A stretch of 64,000 bases of DNA, from positions 314,799 through 378,798 of the forward strand of contig JANQOB010000006.1 in NCBI GenBank assembly GCA_028279275.1, read 5' to 3'. Below, piece after piece: positions 62,194 to 64,000 of the stretch (within the stretch, counting starts at the first letter, position 1; the number at the start of each line of letters is the position of its first letter). The position numbers and the translations under genes were made by a program. The notes under the pieces are model-generated. The model searched no databases and had not been told where the DNA came from. It saw nothing but the letters and a program-made list of their open reading frames with translations. This DNA comes from Gammaproteobacteria bacterium (GTDB taxonomy: Bacteria > Pseudomonadota > Gammaproteobacteria > UBA4575).

Positions 62194-63549
62194 TTATCTT
62201 TCTTGAAATGCGTTTTGGAAACCACGATAAATAGGCTTTAATAAGTAGTCTAAAACAGATTTTTCTCCTGTCTTTATATCTGCTTGCACAGTCATGCCAG
62301 GAATAATTCGATACTTATTGGTCAAATTACCCACATAGTCTTTATCCAAAGCTATTTTAGCCTGGAAATAAGGATTGTGTTGTTCATCTAAGAACGTAGA
62401 AGCACTGATTTGTTCTACTTTACCCATGACCGTTCCAAATCTATGCGGGTCATAACTATTAATTTTAACTTCAGCAGGCTGTCCAATACTTACGTGCCCT
62501 ATATCAGATGTTGCCACTCTTGACTCTACAATTAATACATCCCCCGCAGGAACAATTTCCATAATTGTTTCTCCAGGTTTTATAACACTCTGTATTGTAT
62601 TCACGGCTAGACCTTTAACTACACCTGAAACGGGTGCTGTAATTTCCAATCTATTTACACGGTCTTGAAACTTCATCAAATTTTTGTCTAGTTCTGCTAA
62701 TTCACCAGATACTTTTCCTATTTCCTTTTTAATAGTTTCATTGAACTTACTATCTAATTCATCAAACGCCGCATAGGCTTCATCTTTAGCCTCGTTAGCT
62801 ACGCGTATGTTTGATAGAGTTTGCTGATATTGTGTTTCAGTTTCTGCCATATTAGTTTGTCTATCCAAGTATTCAGCACGTGAAATTAACCCACGCTCAA
62901 CCAAATCTTTTCTCATTTCAACTTGTTGTTGAAGCACATTAAGCTCTCGTTTTAAATATTTTGCGTTGCTGTTTTCTCTTCGAAGCTCTTGTTCACGCTG
63001 TTTAATTTTTGCTTGAGCAACATCAGATTGAGCTAGATAACTTTTTAGCTGTGCTTTATAAATATTTATTTCACTTTCAACTAGGCCTGGATAATTTTTC
63101 TTATAACTAGAAAAATCTGGTTCAACACCTGTTAAAATTGAATTAAGTCTTATGAGTTGAATTTTTAATACTGCATGACGTGCTTCAACTTGTTGCAAAT
63201 CAGACTCTGGTGCCGTAGGTGAAATTAGTATTAACACATCACCTTTGTTTACCAATTCACCATCATTGATATTTATTGCTTTAACGATGCCTCCTTCTAA
63301 ATGTTGAACTACATGATTACGTCCGCTTGGAACAACCTCACCTGTAGTAACAGCAACTTCATTCACAGGAGTCACATAGGCCCATATCACAGCAGCAACA
63401 CATAAAAATGTCATAGTCATAATGCCAATGCTTACCGCACCTGGAGCATCAGACTCTTCAAGCTGAATTGATTGCGAAATAAATCGTGCTCGCGCTCTAG
63501 GCACTTCCGATTTAACTTTATCGGATAAAGATAAACTTTCTTCTGTCAT
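62194..63549 (-). CDS. HlyD/LapC-type membrane fusion protein of a type I secretion system
   Basis: 451 residues: TM helix (about 42-62), a lipoyl-like half-motif (GRNHVVQHLEGGIVKAINI), a long coiled-coil hairpin (about 105-290), the second lipoyl half (APVSGVVKGLAVNTIQSVI), and the HlyD C-terminal signature (YRIIPGMTVQADIKTGEKSVLDYLLKP). It links the inner-membrane ABC exporter to an outer-membrane TolC-like channel. The ATG overlaps the upstream ABC gene stop by 4 bases (ATGA). Confidence 0.92.
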   Translation of the reverse strand: MTEESLSLSDKVKSEVPRARARFISQSIQLEESDAPGAVSIGIMTMTFLCVAAVIWAYVTPVNEVAVTTGEVVPSGRNHVVQHLEGGIVKAININDGELVNKGDVLILISPTAPESDLQQVEARHAVLKIQLIRLNSILTGVEPDFSSYKKNYPGLVESEINIYKAQLKSYLAQSDVAQAKIKQREQELRRENSNAKYLKRELNVLQQQVEMRKDLVERGLISRAEYLDRQTNMAETETQYQQTLSNIRVANEAKDEAYAAFDELDSKFNETIKKEIGKVSGELAELDKNLMKFQDRVNRLEITAPVSGVVKGLAVNTIQSVIKPGETIMEIVPAGDVLIVESRVATSDIGHVSIGQPAEVKINSYDPHRFGTVMGKVEQISASTFLDEQHNPYFQAKIALDKDYVGNLTNKYRIIPGMTVQADIKTGEKSVLDYLLKPIYRGFQNAFQER

Positions 63550-64000
63550 CTTTTCATCTCCGTTAGATATTTAATTGCTTCACCTGGAGTTCCCACATGA
63601 GCGACCATGCCATTCATCATAACAATTGCACGATCTGCTAATTGAATATGTGAAGGTCTATGACTCACCATTAAGATGGTTTGTTTACCACGCATTTTTT
63701 CTAGATGCTTCATTAAATTTTGATCAGTAATTTTATCTAATGAAGTTCCCGGTTCATCCATTAAGAAAATAGGAGCTTGACGAATATATGAACGTGCTAA
63801 ACAAATTCCATTTACCAATCCGGAAGGTAAACGTGAAGTAGTATGATCACCCACTAGTGTTTCAAATCCTTTAGGTAGCTTATTGATTGCATTTAATATA
63901 CCTGCTTGGTCTGCTGCTTGGATTAACTGTCTATCAGTAGCTAAAGGCTGATTCAAACGTATGTTTTGTCCAATCGTTCCATAAAATAAACTTGGCTTTT
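63546..64000 (-). CDS. C-terminal part of a type I secretion ABC ATPase with altered signature motif
   Basis: The frame is open to the window edge (151 residues seen; the 5' part, including any peptidase and membrane domains, lies beyond 64000). It shows LFYGTIGQNI, Walker B with catalytic glutamate (IFLMDEPGTSLD) and the switch His (MVSHRPS). The ABC signature, normally LSGGQ, reads LPSGL followed by VNGICLARS, so the residues that contact ATP across the dimer are changed. With HlyD next door it should be a RaxB/LapB-type exporter subunit. A truncated or inactive half-site is possible. Confidence 0.85.
   Translation of the reverse strand, partial: KPSLFYGTIGQNIRLNQPLATDRQLIQAADQAGILNAINKLPKGFETLVGDHTTSRLPSGLVNGICLARSYIRQAPIFLMDEPGTSLDKITDQNLMKHLEKMRGKQTILMVSHRPSHIQLADRAIVMMNGMVAHVGTPGEAIKYLTEMKR

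Overview
The window is 64 kb of AT-rich DNA from a flagellated Gammaproteobacterium, most likely marine. This rests on a FleQ/FleSR/FliA-type flagellar hierarchy with recognisable sigma-54 and sigma-28 promoters, a Pom-type (sodium-type) stator pair, and a PdsR/PdsS/PdsO set (the proteobacterial dedicated sortase system, known mainly from marine species). No rRNA, tRNA, CRISPR array or insertion sequence was seen. Base composition was judged by eye, not computed.

Layout. 1-600: the end of a membrane-protein gene and a small two-helix membrane protein. 625-4907: a Dabb-domain lipoprotein, the two-component pair pdsS/pdsR, and divergent pdsO; no sortase or sortase substrate lies nearby. 5122-11294: two HDOD proteins (one fused to GGDEF), a PAS-GGDEF-EAL protein and a voltage-gated-type K+ channel, the last two behind a strong sigma-28 promoter. 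11494-12419: two very small genes and a DUF2802 gene. 12483-50777: a nearly complete flagellar island: fliA-fleN-flhF-flhA-flhB-fliRQPONML, fliK, fliJIHGFE, fleR-fleS, fleQ, fliTSD, flaG, fliC, flgLKJIHGFEDCB, then divergent flgA-flgM-flgN. 51116-55097: two GGDEF proteins and an FMN glutamate-synthase-like protein. 55212-57517: a PilZ protein and the stator genes pomB/pomA. 57812-62181: a CheY-like protein, then a substrate-binding protein, a hybrid-input histidine kinase and an Rcp1-like regulator. 62194-64000: the membrane fusion protein and part of the ATPase of a type I secretion system.

How it works together. FleQ (here without its receiver-like domain) should activate fleSR and other sigma-54 promoters; I find GG-N10-GC elements ahead of fliL, fliK, fleS, fliD, flgB and flgA. 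FliA then reads sigma-28 promoters. Five strong ones were found. Two serve the expected genes fliC and flgM. Three serve unexpected ones: the K+ channel plus PAS-GGDEF-EAL gene, the glutamate-synthase-like plus GGDEF gene, and a CheY-like gene lacking the conserved lysine. Late flagellar sigma thus appears to feed directly into cyclic-di-GMP enzymes. The PilZ gene directly behind pomAB is a natural candidate for the receiving end of that signal.

No chemotaxis genes (cheA, cheB, cheR, cheW, cheZ) are present, although in relatives such as Pseudomonas they follow fliA. The most interesting leads are the sigma-28/c-di-GMP wiring, the receiver-less FleQ with altered c-di-GMP ligands, the FliM with a displaced CheY-binding motif, the degenerate GGDEF protein with an intact I-site, and the sortase-less Pds system.
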